DNA of 14,239 nt from Aureococcus anophagefferens (GCF_000186865.1 NW_008705580.1:473776-488014); one strand, 5' to 3'. Positions 1 to 8,388 are shown, counted from the stretch's first letter. Notes: a model not told the origin generated them from the sequence alone. Numbers and translations are program-made.

Positions 1-2
1 GG

Positions 3-3000
3 CTCACCAACGCACTTGCTGGACGTCGCAAGTCTCTAGCCGATGACGGCAAATCGAGCGTGCGAATCGAAGCTTCTATACAGAATAAAAAGCTTCCACA
101 GGATGGGCATAGGATGAGCAGTGTATGTGCTGGCAAATGTCTCGCTGGTTTCCAGTCAGATGATGCCTGGATTCATTTTGGTGGTGAATTAGATGCTGCT
201 GCTGCACTTGCACATCTCAAGAAAGAGGGCCACTATCTGTGGCGCGTGGAGCCGGGAGCGTTGACATCGCGTGCCCTCGATGAACCTGTGGAATTCATTC
301 TTTCATACGCGGCTTCCGACGGTCTCAATGTTTGTCATGCAATCTTTTTTGGTGTGCCATTGTGCTCTAATGGTGAGGCCGGTTTCGACTACGTGAGATT
401 CGGGGGTGGGAGCCGAGATCCGCGTCTCGTGGACCGAAAGCGTGAACTTACAACCTGTGGCCTTGTCCCGTCTCTCCGAGAAGTTGTCAGCTTACATTTT
501 GCTGATGTTGCGTTTTCAGGCGTCTGCTTCACAGACGTTGGTAAGACTCCGCCACCGGCCCCGCCTCCCACTGCGCCTCCTAGAAAGGATCCGAAAGCGG
601 CGCCGCGGCAGAGGACACCCATGCCACACCTTGGCACTGACGTGCGTGATCCGGTGTGTGAACGCCGTGTTTTAGTGTGATTTTTCAACGACTTGAGAAC
701 AACTAGGTTGAATCTCTTTTTCGGGAGCAGCTAAGACACGTGTTGCTCATTGAGCTTCAGGCAGCGGTGGAGATGGCAGAAGACGTCTCATCCACACTTC
801 CAGGTCGTATGGGTCCTTACCATAAGTTCCCCCGCGTGGGGCGCGTTGTGGGTTTGATGATGCAGTCAAAGAGCTTAGTTACCCAGAGCGACTGGTGTCA
901 TGGGCGAGGCCCACATGCTGCCTTGCGCCTCCTCAAGGCCATCGATGCTACTCTTGCCCACGGCGGCGTTTTTATTGCCACAGATGGCCACTCTACTAGG
1001 ACAGCACGTGCTTGTTATTGTGAATATTTCTTCCATGCAGCGCGCGGCGACTCGAAATCAGCCTTCCTCCGCAGCACCACAGCCGCAATGTGCCCCGAAG
1101 CTCTGGCCGCCTGTGATGAGTTGGTTGGAATAACTGCGGCCAATTGTGCGCTTCAGACAAGGCGCAGAGCTACAGAAATGGCCTGGCTCGTTGCCGCATT
1201 GCGCATGCGTAAACTCCATGGCTGTCTTTATGACGCAGCTGCAGGCACAGCTGTAGATGGAATGGCCTACTACACGGCCGACTCAATTTTTCTCGAGCCC
1301 AATGACTATGGTCGTCTTCTCTGGTTTGCCAAACGGATTGATGCGCTCGACATGGAGCCGCCAATTGATGCCCTCCGACGGGATAACCCCGAGCTTTTTG
1401 CTTACTGCTCTTCTCATGGAAACAAACATCTTGTCGAACCTCGAACGCCATTCTCGCCGCCACCAAGAGACGCCCATCCCTCACGCCACCCCCAAGTCAA
1501 TGTTAAATCCCGCAAATCTGGTGATAACGACTCAAGCATCGCGATTGACAAGAGCATGGACGTGGTGCTTGCATGTCAACGACGAATTGCGATTGCAGCT
1601 ACGCTTGAGACACGGTCAATGATAGTGCCCTCAAGAGTTGTAGGATGCTCACAAGGCCACAGCTCTGCTGCAGCAATCAAAGTCAATTATCTGCTTCGAC
1701 ATCGTCCAACAAGTGAGTCTCTTATCGCGAGGGGCATCATCCGAAGCGGAGCCTGGCTTAACATTGAACTAGCCCGCCGCTGTGAACTTCTGACAGAGCC
1801 TCAATTGCAAATCGAGCAGGGCTGCGAGCAGCTTGAGAAGAGACCAATGACCGCACCGTATAACGCTGGGCACCTTGACTCATCTCGAGATGAGACCCAG
1901 GCAGCAACATATTATCGAATTTGGTTGTTGCAAGCGACGACGGTGGGTGGCGAAAAGCGAGTCGTCCCCATCTCTCGCGACAGTGTAGCTCCACCCTATG
2001 CGCGGAAGCGATTTCGTGACTTTTGGTCTCTGCGTGAAGCACTCGTAACTAGCACTGGTTCGTCAGTGCGAGTTCCCGGGCTACCGCCGCGAAGGTTCCC
2101 GCGGACTGCGGTTACCATGGAAAAGCGCCGTGCGGGTCTGGAAGAGTTTTTAACAGCCCTTTTGACCAACCCTTGCTGGCGCCACTCTCATGAACTTGGT
2201 GAGTTCTTGACCTGCAATATTTTGGAGCCCTGTGATAGCGACTTGAATATTGAAGCTGAAGACGAGGGCAATTCAAGTTCCAGCGATCACGAGCCAAACA
2301 CCAGGAGTCTTTTAGGTCGAGATGCCATCAATGGCATAACACCGAGTCGAGCGCCACCCTGGAGCCCGAGTGCAAATGATGAAATTGGAGTAAATCCGCA
2401 ACTCCCGTCACCCATTCGTACCATGGATCTTGTATCAGCGCCTTTCATCGCTGCCGCTGCTCTGGTTGCGCCGAAGAAAGTCAACAAACGCACGATGCCT
2501 CCTATACGGCAGCCTGACTCTGCAGATTGGCGTAAGCTTCGGCGCGTTGAGCACCGGTGCTACGTCTTCCTCCGAGTATTCTTCGAGATCGAACGCCTCG
2601 GTTTATTGCGCCGTAACTTTCTTGCTCTCATTCGTCGTGTGACAATTACGCTCTGGTCGCCCTCACTCGCTACTTGGCTCGGAGATCAGGCCAAACGCGA
2701 ACACAAAGTTGGTTCATTGTCCGGACTCATAAGAAGGCTAAACGGGATCTTATGGCAAAATAGCTGCGAGAATGAAAGCAGCCTCGACCCTCAAAGTCAA
2801 GCTGTTATCGTTGCCATCCTGCGCAGAGACCTTGTTGCCGCGGTGCCCTCATCATTTATATCTCTCCTGGGTCAAAAGGCCACCGAAGACGCCGCAGACA
2901 AGCTTCTTGAGCTCGTGCTTTGCCCCATCCAGCTCCGTAGCGCCGCACTCACCTTCCTCGATCTTGCCATCGCCGAAATATTCCCCGAGCTAGAACTTGA

Positions 3001-3028
3001 AGTCGCCGGCATGAACCATCTCGCTTAG
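3..3028 (+). CDS. SH2-like / RUN / PX / Nexin_C sorting-nexin-like protein, 5' partial
   Basis: Best model: exon 3-540 (open at the left edge, so the true start is outside), exon 584-666, exon 707-3028, stop TAG. The exon lengths sum to 981 codons in one frame. Domains in order: an SH2-like fold at about 165-495 (Trp codon at 168, the Arg of YLWRVE at 243-245, the His of VCHAI at 336-338, SLREVV near 473-490); a RUN-like domain at about 707-1370 (LLIELQAAVE, LLKAIDATLAHGG, then AWLVAALRMRKLHGCLYD); a Ser-rich linker; a PX domain at about 1893-2230 with the phosphoinositide-pocket pattern RFRDFWSLREAL, PGLPPRRFP and RRAGLEEFL; and a Nexin_C-like helical domain at about 2520-3015 (LGLLRRNFLALIRRV, SGLIRRLNGILW). 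From family knowledge, PX binds phosphatidylinositol 3-phosphate on endosomes, RUN binds small GTPases or motor adaptors, and SH2 binds phosphotyrosine. A role in endosomal sorting is inferred. PX is the surest call, then Nexin_C and RUN; SH2 is the weakest. ATG 773 would cut off the first RUN helix, so it is not preferred. Confidence 0.72.
541..583 (+). other. Predicted 43-nt intron, gene 1
   Basis: The donor is GTAAGA at 541. A pyrimidine-rich stretch leads to CCTAG ending at 583. Removing it moves the reading from the SH2-like frame to the frame that runs RIRKRRRGRGHPCHTL into the RUN domain. The alternative, read-through in the first frame, gives a Pro-rich segment (PPPAPPPTAPPRK) and then needs a 32-nt intron at 675-706. 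The spliced version is preferred for its donor match. Confidence 0.5.
667..706 (+). other. Predicted 40-nt intron, gene 1
   Basis: The main exon's frame is open back to a TAG at 704-706, which can serve as the acceptor (AACTAG). Residues coded from 707 (ESLFREQLRHVLLIEL) look like the first RUN helix, so the exon must begin there rather than at ATG 773. Donor GTGTTT at 667 keeps frame with the 584-666 exon. Donor GTGTGA at 675 would keep frame with unspliced 541-583. Confidence 0.5.
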
Positions 3029-3457
3029 CGCCCCTGGTGACCACCGGGAAATTTTAGTTCGCCGAGCTTCTCGACATACTCAGAGAAGTTCGCTAATTGA
3101 CATCAGAAGCCTCGATCTGGCTGCAGGGCTGCCGGGCCTTGGCGGTAGGCTGTGGGGGAACTCACACATATAGGAAATGAGCCGTAGTGATTATAATTGC
3201 CCAACGTATATATCATAAACGATGCGAGCCATTCGTTTAAAGGTCTGCATCTCCTTCAATATAAGCTGTGCGCTCCGAGCCATCAATATCCCAAAATTCA
3301 TCATAGATTGTGAAGTTTATTCCGTCAAGGGTTAGTTTTGTTTATGCAGGGACGAAGAGTGCCATTCAACTCTTTCTATTTTAGCGAGACAGCGAGATAG
3401 CACACTCGGGGAACCAGCCTAGTTAGGATCGAATGCGGGAAATTCGACGGGCCCTAA
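3029..3457. other. Intergenic 3' flank of gene 1
   Basis: No long reading frame is present. The stretch is AT-richer than its neighbours. A short inverted repeat, CTTCTC at 3067-3072 with GAGAAG at 3083-3088, lies about 40 nt after the stop codon. A minus-strand frame of about 34 codons is open at 3237-3341 (see findings). No AATAAA was noticed after the gene 1 stop. Confidence 0.4.
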
Positions 3458-3479
3458 CATATCCCGCCGGCGGGATATG
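3458..3479. repeat. 22-bp perfect palindrome
   Basis: An 11-nt arm, CATATCCCGCC, is followed with no spacer by its exact reverse complement. It sits at the left border of the GC-rich block. It could be a protein-binding site, a foldback or the end of a degraded element. No matching copy was seen elsewhere in the window. Confidence 0.85.
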
Positions 3480-4382
3480 CTAAACGCCGCTTCAACTTGG
3501 GCTTCAACCTCAAACCTTGCACTTCAACGGGGACCTCAACACAGCCGCCTGCCCTTCAAAAGGGATCTCAACACCGCCGCTCACGCCTTGCGGGGGGGCT
3601 CTGACGCGCCGCCCACGCCTTAGGGGGCGCAACCCGCCCCAAACCACGTGCCAGAAGCCCTCAGCCAATCCCGCAAGCAGACTCTCGGAGCACCTCCGGA
3701 GTCACCCATGGGTAAGAAGTGTCCACCGCCGCCACCTAGGCTTCAGGCGTCGCGCTCCACGACCAGCTCGGCGCGAGGGGCTGCCTCTCGGAGGGCGAGT
3801 GCAACATCAGCTCGAGTTCGAATCGACCAATGGGAAGCCCGCATTCGCGCGCGCGGCGACGCCAGGGCCTCGATTCCGAGCCGGCCACCTCGGCGCATGG
3901 CCCGGCAGCCCCCACGGACTACCCTACGACTCCGCCGGCGGAATCGGCGCGATTGGGACGTCCCGGAAGGCGACCCCCGGATGCGGGTGCCAGCCCTGTG
4001 GCTTCGGCCCTTTTATTAGTCGCTTGCCAGTGCGGCTCCGGGAGGCGCCTTTGATCCTATCCTGGTACAACTTTTGGTTGTTCTGGTCTGTTATCAGAAC
4101 CTCCACATATTTGGCATCATGTTCCATCTCTGTTTTGACCCGCTTAGTGTGGGTTTTGAACTAGAACTTCTCTGAAAGGGCTGTATTTCCGCGGACCAAA
4201 ACCCCTATAAGGGAAGCGCGGCTAGCAGGACGAGCAGCGAGAGCACAGCGAGGGCAGGCAGCGGGGGAAGGTGCACTGCAATATCAAAGTGCAGTTCACT
4301 TACGTGAAGGTAGAAACCTCTATCTCTCTAGGAGAACCAAGCCAAAACGCACTGCGTCCAAGAAAACAACAGGAAGTGTGTG
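3480..4382. other. GC-rich gene-poor block
   Basis: The composition differs from the flanking genes. The start carries repeated TTCAAC or CTCAAC hexamers (3491, 3503, 3523, 3535, 3567). Reading frames through 3517-4164 on the plus strand are rich in Arg, Pro and Ala and differ in every frame, which fits GC-rich noncoding DNA. A CTATAAGGG motif lies near 4204, followed by a purine-rich GCAGCGAG-type stretch. A minus-strand coding remnant lies at 3924-4160. The block may be a decayed mobile element or a promoter-like GC island. Confidence 0.4.
3924..4160 (-). pseudogene. Minus-strand coding remnant, possibly from a mobile element
   Basis: The frame is open from 4160 down to 3924, with an internal ATG at 4127. 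The first part reads as a charged helical protein: KTEMEHDAKYVEVLITDQNN, then QKLYQDRIKGASRSRTGKRL. Complexity falls into Pro and Gly after about 50 residues, where the GC-rich block begins. The basic helical tail resembles the C-terminal tails of some DDE/CENP-B-type transposases, but no catalytic motif is in view. It could instead be an unrelated last exon. It has no start context and no intact length. Confidence 0.25.
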
Positions 4383-5072
4383 CACTACGATCTAATACCT
4401 GCACCACTGTATTTTACAGCGCAGTATCACACTTAAGCGCCGAGCACATCATATGGGAGTTTGTCCTCATCGTCTTCTGAGTCAAAGCTAGGGCCAAGCC
4501 GCGAGTCTCCAAGCGCAACGGTCTCGAGCATGGCGCCTGATGTGAGGGGTATCTCGGGCGCAAATTGCTGAAGTTTCTTTTTGGGTGGGGCACGCTGTTT
4601 CCCTAGAGAAGCCACTACAATCTAATACCAGCACCACTGTATTTTACAGCGCAGTATCACACTTAAGCGCCGAGCACATCATATGGGAGTTCGTCCTCAT
4701 CGTCTTCTGAGTCAAAGCTAGGGCCAAGCCGCGAGTCTCCAAGCGCAACGGTCTCGAGCATGGCGCCTGATGTGAGGGGTATCTCGGGCGCAAATTGCTG
4801 AAGTTTCTTTTTGGGTGGGGCACGCTGTTTCCCTAGAGAAGCCACTACAATCTAATACCAGCACCACTGTATTTTACAGCGCAGTATCACACTTAAGCGC
4901 CGAGCACATCATATGGGAGTTCGTCCTCATCGTCTTCTGAGTCAAAGCTAGGGCCAAGCCGCGAGTCTCCAAGCGCAACGGTCTCGAGCATGGCATCTGA
5001 TGTGAGGGGTATCTCGGGCGCAAATTGCTGAACTTTCTTTTTGGGTGGGGCACGCTTTTTCCCTAGAGAAGC
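4383..5072. repeat. Three tandem 230-bp copies of the BET gene tail
   Basis: The units are 4383-4612, 4613-4842 and 4843-5072, spaced exactly 230 bp and nearly identical. The third unit is the native one: it carries the last codons of the minus-strand BET gene, its stop and about 50 bp of 3' flank. Units 1 and 2 lie beyond the stop. They keep the reading frame of the tail (ASLGKQRAPPKKKLQQFAP through DVLGA and stop). Copies 1 and 2 share differences from copy 3 (for example KQR for KKR, and SGAM for SDAM), so one outer copy probably came from the other. Each copy also holds a small hairpin, CTGTA-TTT-TACAG (4867-4879 in copy 3). Confidence 0.95.
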
Positions 5073-7328
5073 CTTCACATATTTCTGTAAATGGCGGAGC
5101 GTGTCGTTGTCAAGGGTTTCGATATCGACTTCAATTTCATCACCGTCGTGGCGACTGGTGAGAGGCATTGACTCTTGCACAATCTTGACGACATGGGCAA
5201 GCTTTTCCGGTGGCAGAGAATTGATGTCGTTGGAGAGAGCCTCCTTTTCGTCAAAGGTCAGGGGCTTGGATAGGCGGGGTGTTTTTGATACCACATGACC
5301 AGGTACCGCTGCGCTCAAGCCAAGCTCCATGTTCATCTGGACCTGCACTTCCGTCTGTGATGCTTGTTTTTGTAGAGCGGCGATAGTGGCCTGCATGGAT
5401 TCCATCTGGCGCTGCATATTCACGAGGTCAGCAACTGGAACCATGCCGGTCCCTGTTGAAAGCGCCCCATAATCATCATCACGTGGACCTTTCTTGCCAT
5501 TGCCGCTTTTCTTGGTCGAGCTCTTACCATTTGCAACTTTGGCACGCTTAAAGGCGGCAACATCCAAATCTCCATCGGCATCGCGCTTAGGCCCCCCGGG
5601 CTTTGACTTTGCGCTGCATATCATACCACCAGCAACATGTTTCCAAAGATTGTGAAGTTGGTCTTCAAATTTTGCATGGATGTTGCGTGCGGCCTCGTGC
5701 ACAGGTGCCTCTGGGAGGACATTGAAAGTCATAGCATTGCGAAAGACTAGACGCATGTCTGCCGCATATGCATGAGGGCCTGAATAGAGACCACAATCAA
5801 GTCTACGTTTGACAGTGCCCAGATCCATTGGCGCATCGATAATGGCGCTATAGTGTGGAACACCAAGCGCAACCGCGTCCACAGGTGCCGAGAACCAATC
5901 TGCGCCTGCCAATCGCTCTAGAGAGCTCACAATAGTATGGCAACGCTGGAGGGCTTCTGTCATTTCAAAACTTGCTAGCTCGAAGCTACTTGGATAGACG
6001 CTACTGGCTGCACCATCGCGAAGGTGAGATGGTGCCTTGCGTGTGCGCCCCGGCCGCTTGCCCTCGTCACCAAATGGAGGGTAATCTGGCGGATTACTAA
6101 GGCCACTGGTCGGGGCGGCTGCAAACGACGAAGGGGAAGCTGGGATGACCCTTCGCTTGTGCGACCTCGCAGTCACGGGAGCGAAGAGATCGGCGGCATT
6201 ATGCCCTGGAGGCTTGCTCAGGGCAGCTTGAACTCGATTCATGTCTTTACCACTCGGCTTTTGCGTAGATGGAACTGAATTTGATGACTTTGGAGCTGGA
6301 AGCGGCTTGGGCGTATACGCCCGTGCAAGTTCAAGGAAGCTCCCGTCATTACGACATGTGCCAAATATGGTGAAGGGGCCATAGCGGTTTTTCCCTTGAC
6401 CTCGTATGTTCAGTTCACCAGCTGTGTTTGGCACGAATGTCAAAGACATAGAATTTTCTATAACTTTGACAGGCGAAGTCTTCCCTGGTACTTGCAGACA
6501 GAAGTATCCCATATATCCACCAGATCGTGGTAGGAGCGAGTTATCAGGTGCATCAGACTTCCCCAACTTGTACTTGTATTCAAACTTAGATGTTTTCGTC
6601 AAGTCACCTGACAGCGCCGCCTCTCGAGTCATACCCCAGACGCCGCTCACAACGCCTGCAGCCACACGGCCCACGAGTGTTGGTGAGGGTGTTGATGGTG
6701 CCAGGATGGGAGTCTCAGATTTGATGCTGCCCAGTGTGGTGCCTGTCAGAGGCAAGGCTTGTGTTGAATTCTCGAGCTGTGACATGCGCGAATCACCTAG
6801 GGGTAGTCGTGTCAACCCCTGGAACTACCCGAAAAGCCTGCAATGAGCGACACAGGAGCTAAGACGATTAGTCTCAGAAATGGAAGCTGGCTCGACAATT
6901 TTTGAGTTTCCCGTTGACATCTTTCGAAGGCACCTAATATATGTAATTGAGATTCTTTCAGATCCGCGCAGGTCAATCACACACCGAAAACCGTACATGT
7001 TTCGGTCTTTTGGTTCTTCCGATGCAATGAGCGATGTCACTGTGCCAGCAGAGTGCAGTGGTTGGCTGTTAAGTTCACTTTGCAGCGTCGTCTCGTTGCA
7101 CTTTTTACCATATTCGTTTATATCACAAGGGATTTCGACAGGTGCATCTTTGTGGATTACGACCTCGCCTTTGGCATGATCGTTCGATTGTTCACACACC
7201 TTCGCGCCTCGGTCTTCAATCACGGGTTTTATGTGTTGATAAGCCGAGACTTCTGGGGCATTGTCTGCGTTGCTCAAACTGACATCGCCCGTCGACATGT
7301 CATCGCCGCGGGAGTCACCGTTAGACAT
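4893..7328 (-). CDS. BET-family bromodomain/ET chromatin reader
   Basis: Model: ATG at 7328, exon 7328-6854, intron 6853-6797, exon 6796-4893; 792 residues. A shorter start at ATG 6785 gives 630 residues, used for the numbering here. The N-terminal exon is acidic and unrecognised. Residues about 65-157 form a beta-rich, Gly-patterned segment (GGYMGYFCLQV, IRGQGKNRYGPFTIFGT, ELARAY). The bromodomain is about 275-385, with PMDLGTV at 319-325 and NAMTFN, whose last Asn (355) is the acetyl-lysine contact. A basic region (about 400-433) may be a nuclear signal. A Met/Gln-rich coiled coil follows (about 455-485). The ET domain is about 507-575 (EKEALSNDINSLPPEKL, EIEVDIETLDNDTLRHLQKY). The tail is Lys-rich and then acidic. 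BET proteins bind acetylated histones in the nucleus and recruit transcription factors through ET. One bromodomain plus ET resembles the plant GTE layout rather than animal BRD2/3/4. The length and key residues suggest a working protein. Confidence 0.88.
6797..6853 (-). other. Predicted 57-nt intron, BET gene
   Basis: The upstream and downstream frames are the same but are split by a TAG at 6825-6827. An intron of length divisible by three is therefore needed to join them. Donor GTGTCG (from 6853) and acceptor CCCTAG (to 6797) fit in phase, with TTGAC as a possible branch site. Other donors, such as GTCTTA slightly upstream, also keep frame. Two separate transcripts are the alternative. Confidence 0.4.
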
Positions 7329-7501
7329 GCGTTTCGCGCGCACCTAAACGAAATTGTAAGCGCAATTTAAACCGTCGCTGTGAACGCATCATTCACCTTG
7401 GTCAAAGGCGAGTGCACCCCGGGATTAAAATATCAGCGCTTGATGTAACTAAGTTACGTAACCTAGCATAGAGCGCTTGGACTACTAGAGTAACCTAGCA
7501 T
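7329..7501. other. Proximal upstream region of the BET gene
   Basis: It holds an inverted repeat, AAATTG 7351-7356 with CAATTT 7363-7368; a perfect palindrome with a one-base centre, GTAACT-A-AGTTAC, at 7445-7457; and a 13-bp direct repeat just after it. A TTTCGTTTAG just before the GTG-rich leader on the minus strand could be the 3' end of a 5'-UTR intron. No clear TATA box was seen. Confidence 0.35.
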
Positions 7502-7502
7502 A
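7458..7502. repeat. 13-bp direct repeat pair
   Basis: GTAACCTAGCATA occurs exactly at 7458-7470 and 7490-7502, 32 bp apart. It lies beside the 7445-7457 palindrome, which shares the GTAAC core. It could be paired protein-binding sites upstream of the BET gene, or a target-site or terminal repeat of a small insertion. Confidence 0.8.
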
Positions 7503-7601
7503 AACCGACTTTGTGTCGGGGATTTTTAGCTCTCCCCAGGGCGGTTGCGGGGCGGCCAATTTTGCAGTTTCTGAGTCCTCTGGAGCCCCTCCGCTGGTAG
7601 A

Positions 7602-7689
7602 ACTTAACGAGATAGTAAGCTCCGACACGGGGAGGCAGCCTAGCGGGGCTGCCCTGCCGTGTGAGGGTGAACTATCGAGGTTACGCAGT
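7602..7689. ncRNA. Long imperfect foldback, candidate structured RNA or foldback element
   Basis: Nested complementary arms are visible: ACT 7602-7604 with AGT 7687-7689; TAAC 7605-7608 with GTTA 7680-7683; GATAGT 7611-7616 with ACTATC 7671-7676; CTC 7620-7622 with GAG 7663-7665; ACACGG 7625-7630 with CCGTGT 7657-7662; GGCAGCC 7634-7640 with GGCTGCC 7647-7653. The loop is TAGCGG. The order of arms is consistent with one long stem broken by small internal loops. No known RNA family was recognised. An overlapping plus-strand frame (7513-7791) does not look like protein. Confidence 0.45.
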
Positions 7690-8014
7690 GGCGGTACACC
7701 GGCGTCTCTGTTATCCTCACGTCACCTCAGCTGCCGTAGTATACGGGGGCCGGGGCTACTGGACGAACGGGCAGAGGATCTGCCTCACTAGGTCCAGGAA
7801 GACTCTCCGTCTATTACAGTGCGGGAAGCAACTATAACAGGGTTAGAAAGTATTAAGATGGGGGAAGGATATCGGGTGGCTATAGAAAGCTAGGATAGTT
7901 TACTAGCTTCCCAACGTCGCTATGACGTCAGTCAAACTACTATCCAGCAGGTGCACTGTCCGGCGACTGTGCAACCTCGCTGAGCCTGGTGCTACCTGGC
8001 ACGTCGCTGTGACG
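7690..8014. other. Intergenic stretch with repeats, no gene seen
   Basis: It contains a perfect 7-bp inverted repeat, AAGCTAG 7887-7893 with CTAGCTT 7903-7909. It also has a CRE-type palindrome, TGACGTCA, at 7923-7930. A near-perfect 14-bp direct repeat, ACGTCGCTATGACG at 7914-7927 and ACGTCGCTGTGACG at 8001-8014, ends directly at the stop of the small minus-strand frame. No convincing reading frame is present. Confidence 0.45.
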
Positions 8015-8290
8015 CTAACCAGACAGACACCACAGTAGCATATCAATATGTTTCTCTCTTTCAAAATCAGGTCCCATCTTATCTTGCACTGGCAAGATAT
8101 TGACTATCCGTTCCAGAGCGGTTACCCAATGCAATACGCAACCACCTGTCAAAATGTCATAGTCAAGACTTAGGAGTTGATTCATGAGATCTTCCAGCTC
8201 CTTGTCAGTGCCGACGGCATTGGCGCCTAGGGGCACGGGCAGGACCAGCGGGCCCCGCGGGACGGGCGCGCCCGCGGCAGCCGCAGCCAT
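8015..8290 (-). CDS. Small hypothetical protein or gene fragment
   Basis: From ATG at 8290 the frame codes 91 residues. It starts with an Ala/Pro-rich, low-complexity leader, then a helical acidic segment (KELEDLMNQLLSLDYDIL, TALERIVNILPVQDKMGPDF, KHIDMLLWCLSG). The second half looks like real protein, possibly one exon or a decayed piece. The pattern recalls the helical gag segment of Ty1/copia elements, but there is no zinc knuckle or protease to back that. The GC-rich leader and a 14-bp inverted repeat directly upstream make the start uncertain. Confidence 0.3.
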   Translation of the reverse strand: MAAAAAGAPVPRGPLVLPVPLGANAVGTDKELEDLMNQLLSLDYDILTGGCVLHWVTALERIVNILPVQDKMGPDFEREKHIDMLLWCLSG

Positions 8291-8328
8291 GAGACCAACG
8301 ACCAACGGCCAGCGCGCTAACCGACCAA

Positions 8329-8376
8329 CTGCATAGGCCCGCGCGCAACCGACCAACGACCAGCGGGCCTATGCAG
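8329..8376. repeat. 14-bp perfect inverted repeat with 20-nt spacer
   Basis: CTGCATAGGCCCGC at 8329-8342 pairs exactly with GCGGGCCTATGCAG at 8363-8376. The spacer and left flank also repeat GACCAACGACCA-like words (8293 onward, 8323, 8351). The repeat lies just left of an A10 run at 8389-8398. Confidence 0.85.
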
Positions 8377-8388
8377 CTGAAGTTCAAC

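Noticed and set aside
406..675. Frame-shifted open frame under the SH2-like region, possibly a SOCS box after SH2
   Set aside because: LPLRLLERI faintly recalls a SOCS box, but the order and key Leu-Cys residues do not fit. Only its 3' half (584-666) is used, as an exon.
740..772. GTG 740 or ATG 773 as the start of the RUN-PX gene
   Set aside because: The frame is open back to 707 and codes the first RUN-like helix there, next to a usable AG acceptor. A non-ATG start is unlikely in a eukaryote.
3517..4164. 215-codon plus-strand frame
   Set aside because: Arg/Pro/Gly-rich in several overlapping frames at once, as expected of GC-rich noncoding DNA. No domain seen.
4433..4845. Two separate 60-residue minus-strand genes
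   Set aside because: They start at GTG and are copies of the BET tail, so they are better read as duplicated terminal segments than as independent genes.
7595..7700. tRNA or tRNA-derived SINE
   Set aside because: No cloverleaf, no proper A and B boxes (GGTTCRANNCC absent), no CCA-type end.
7513..7791. 92-codon plus-strand frame
   Set aside because: Low-complexity Ser/Gly/Leu content. It overlaps the strong foldback, which better explains the sequence.
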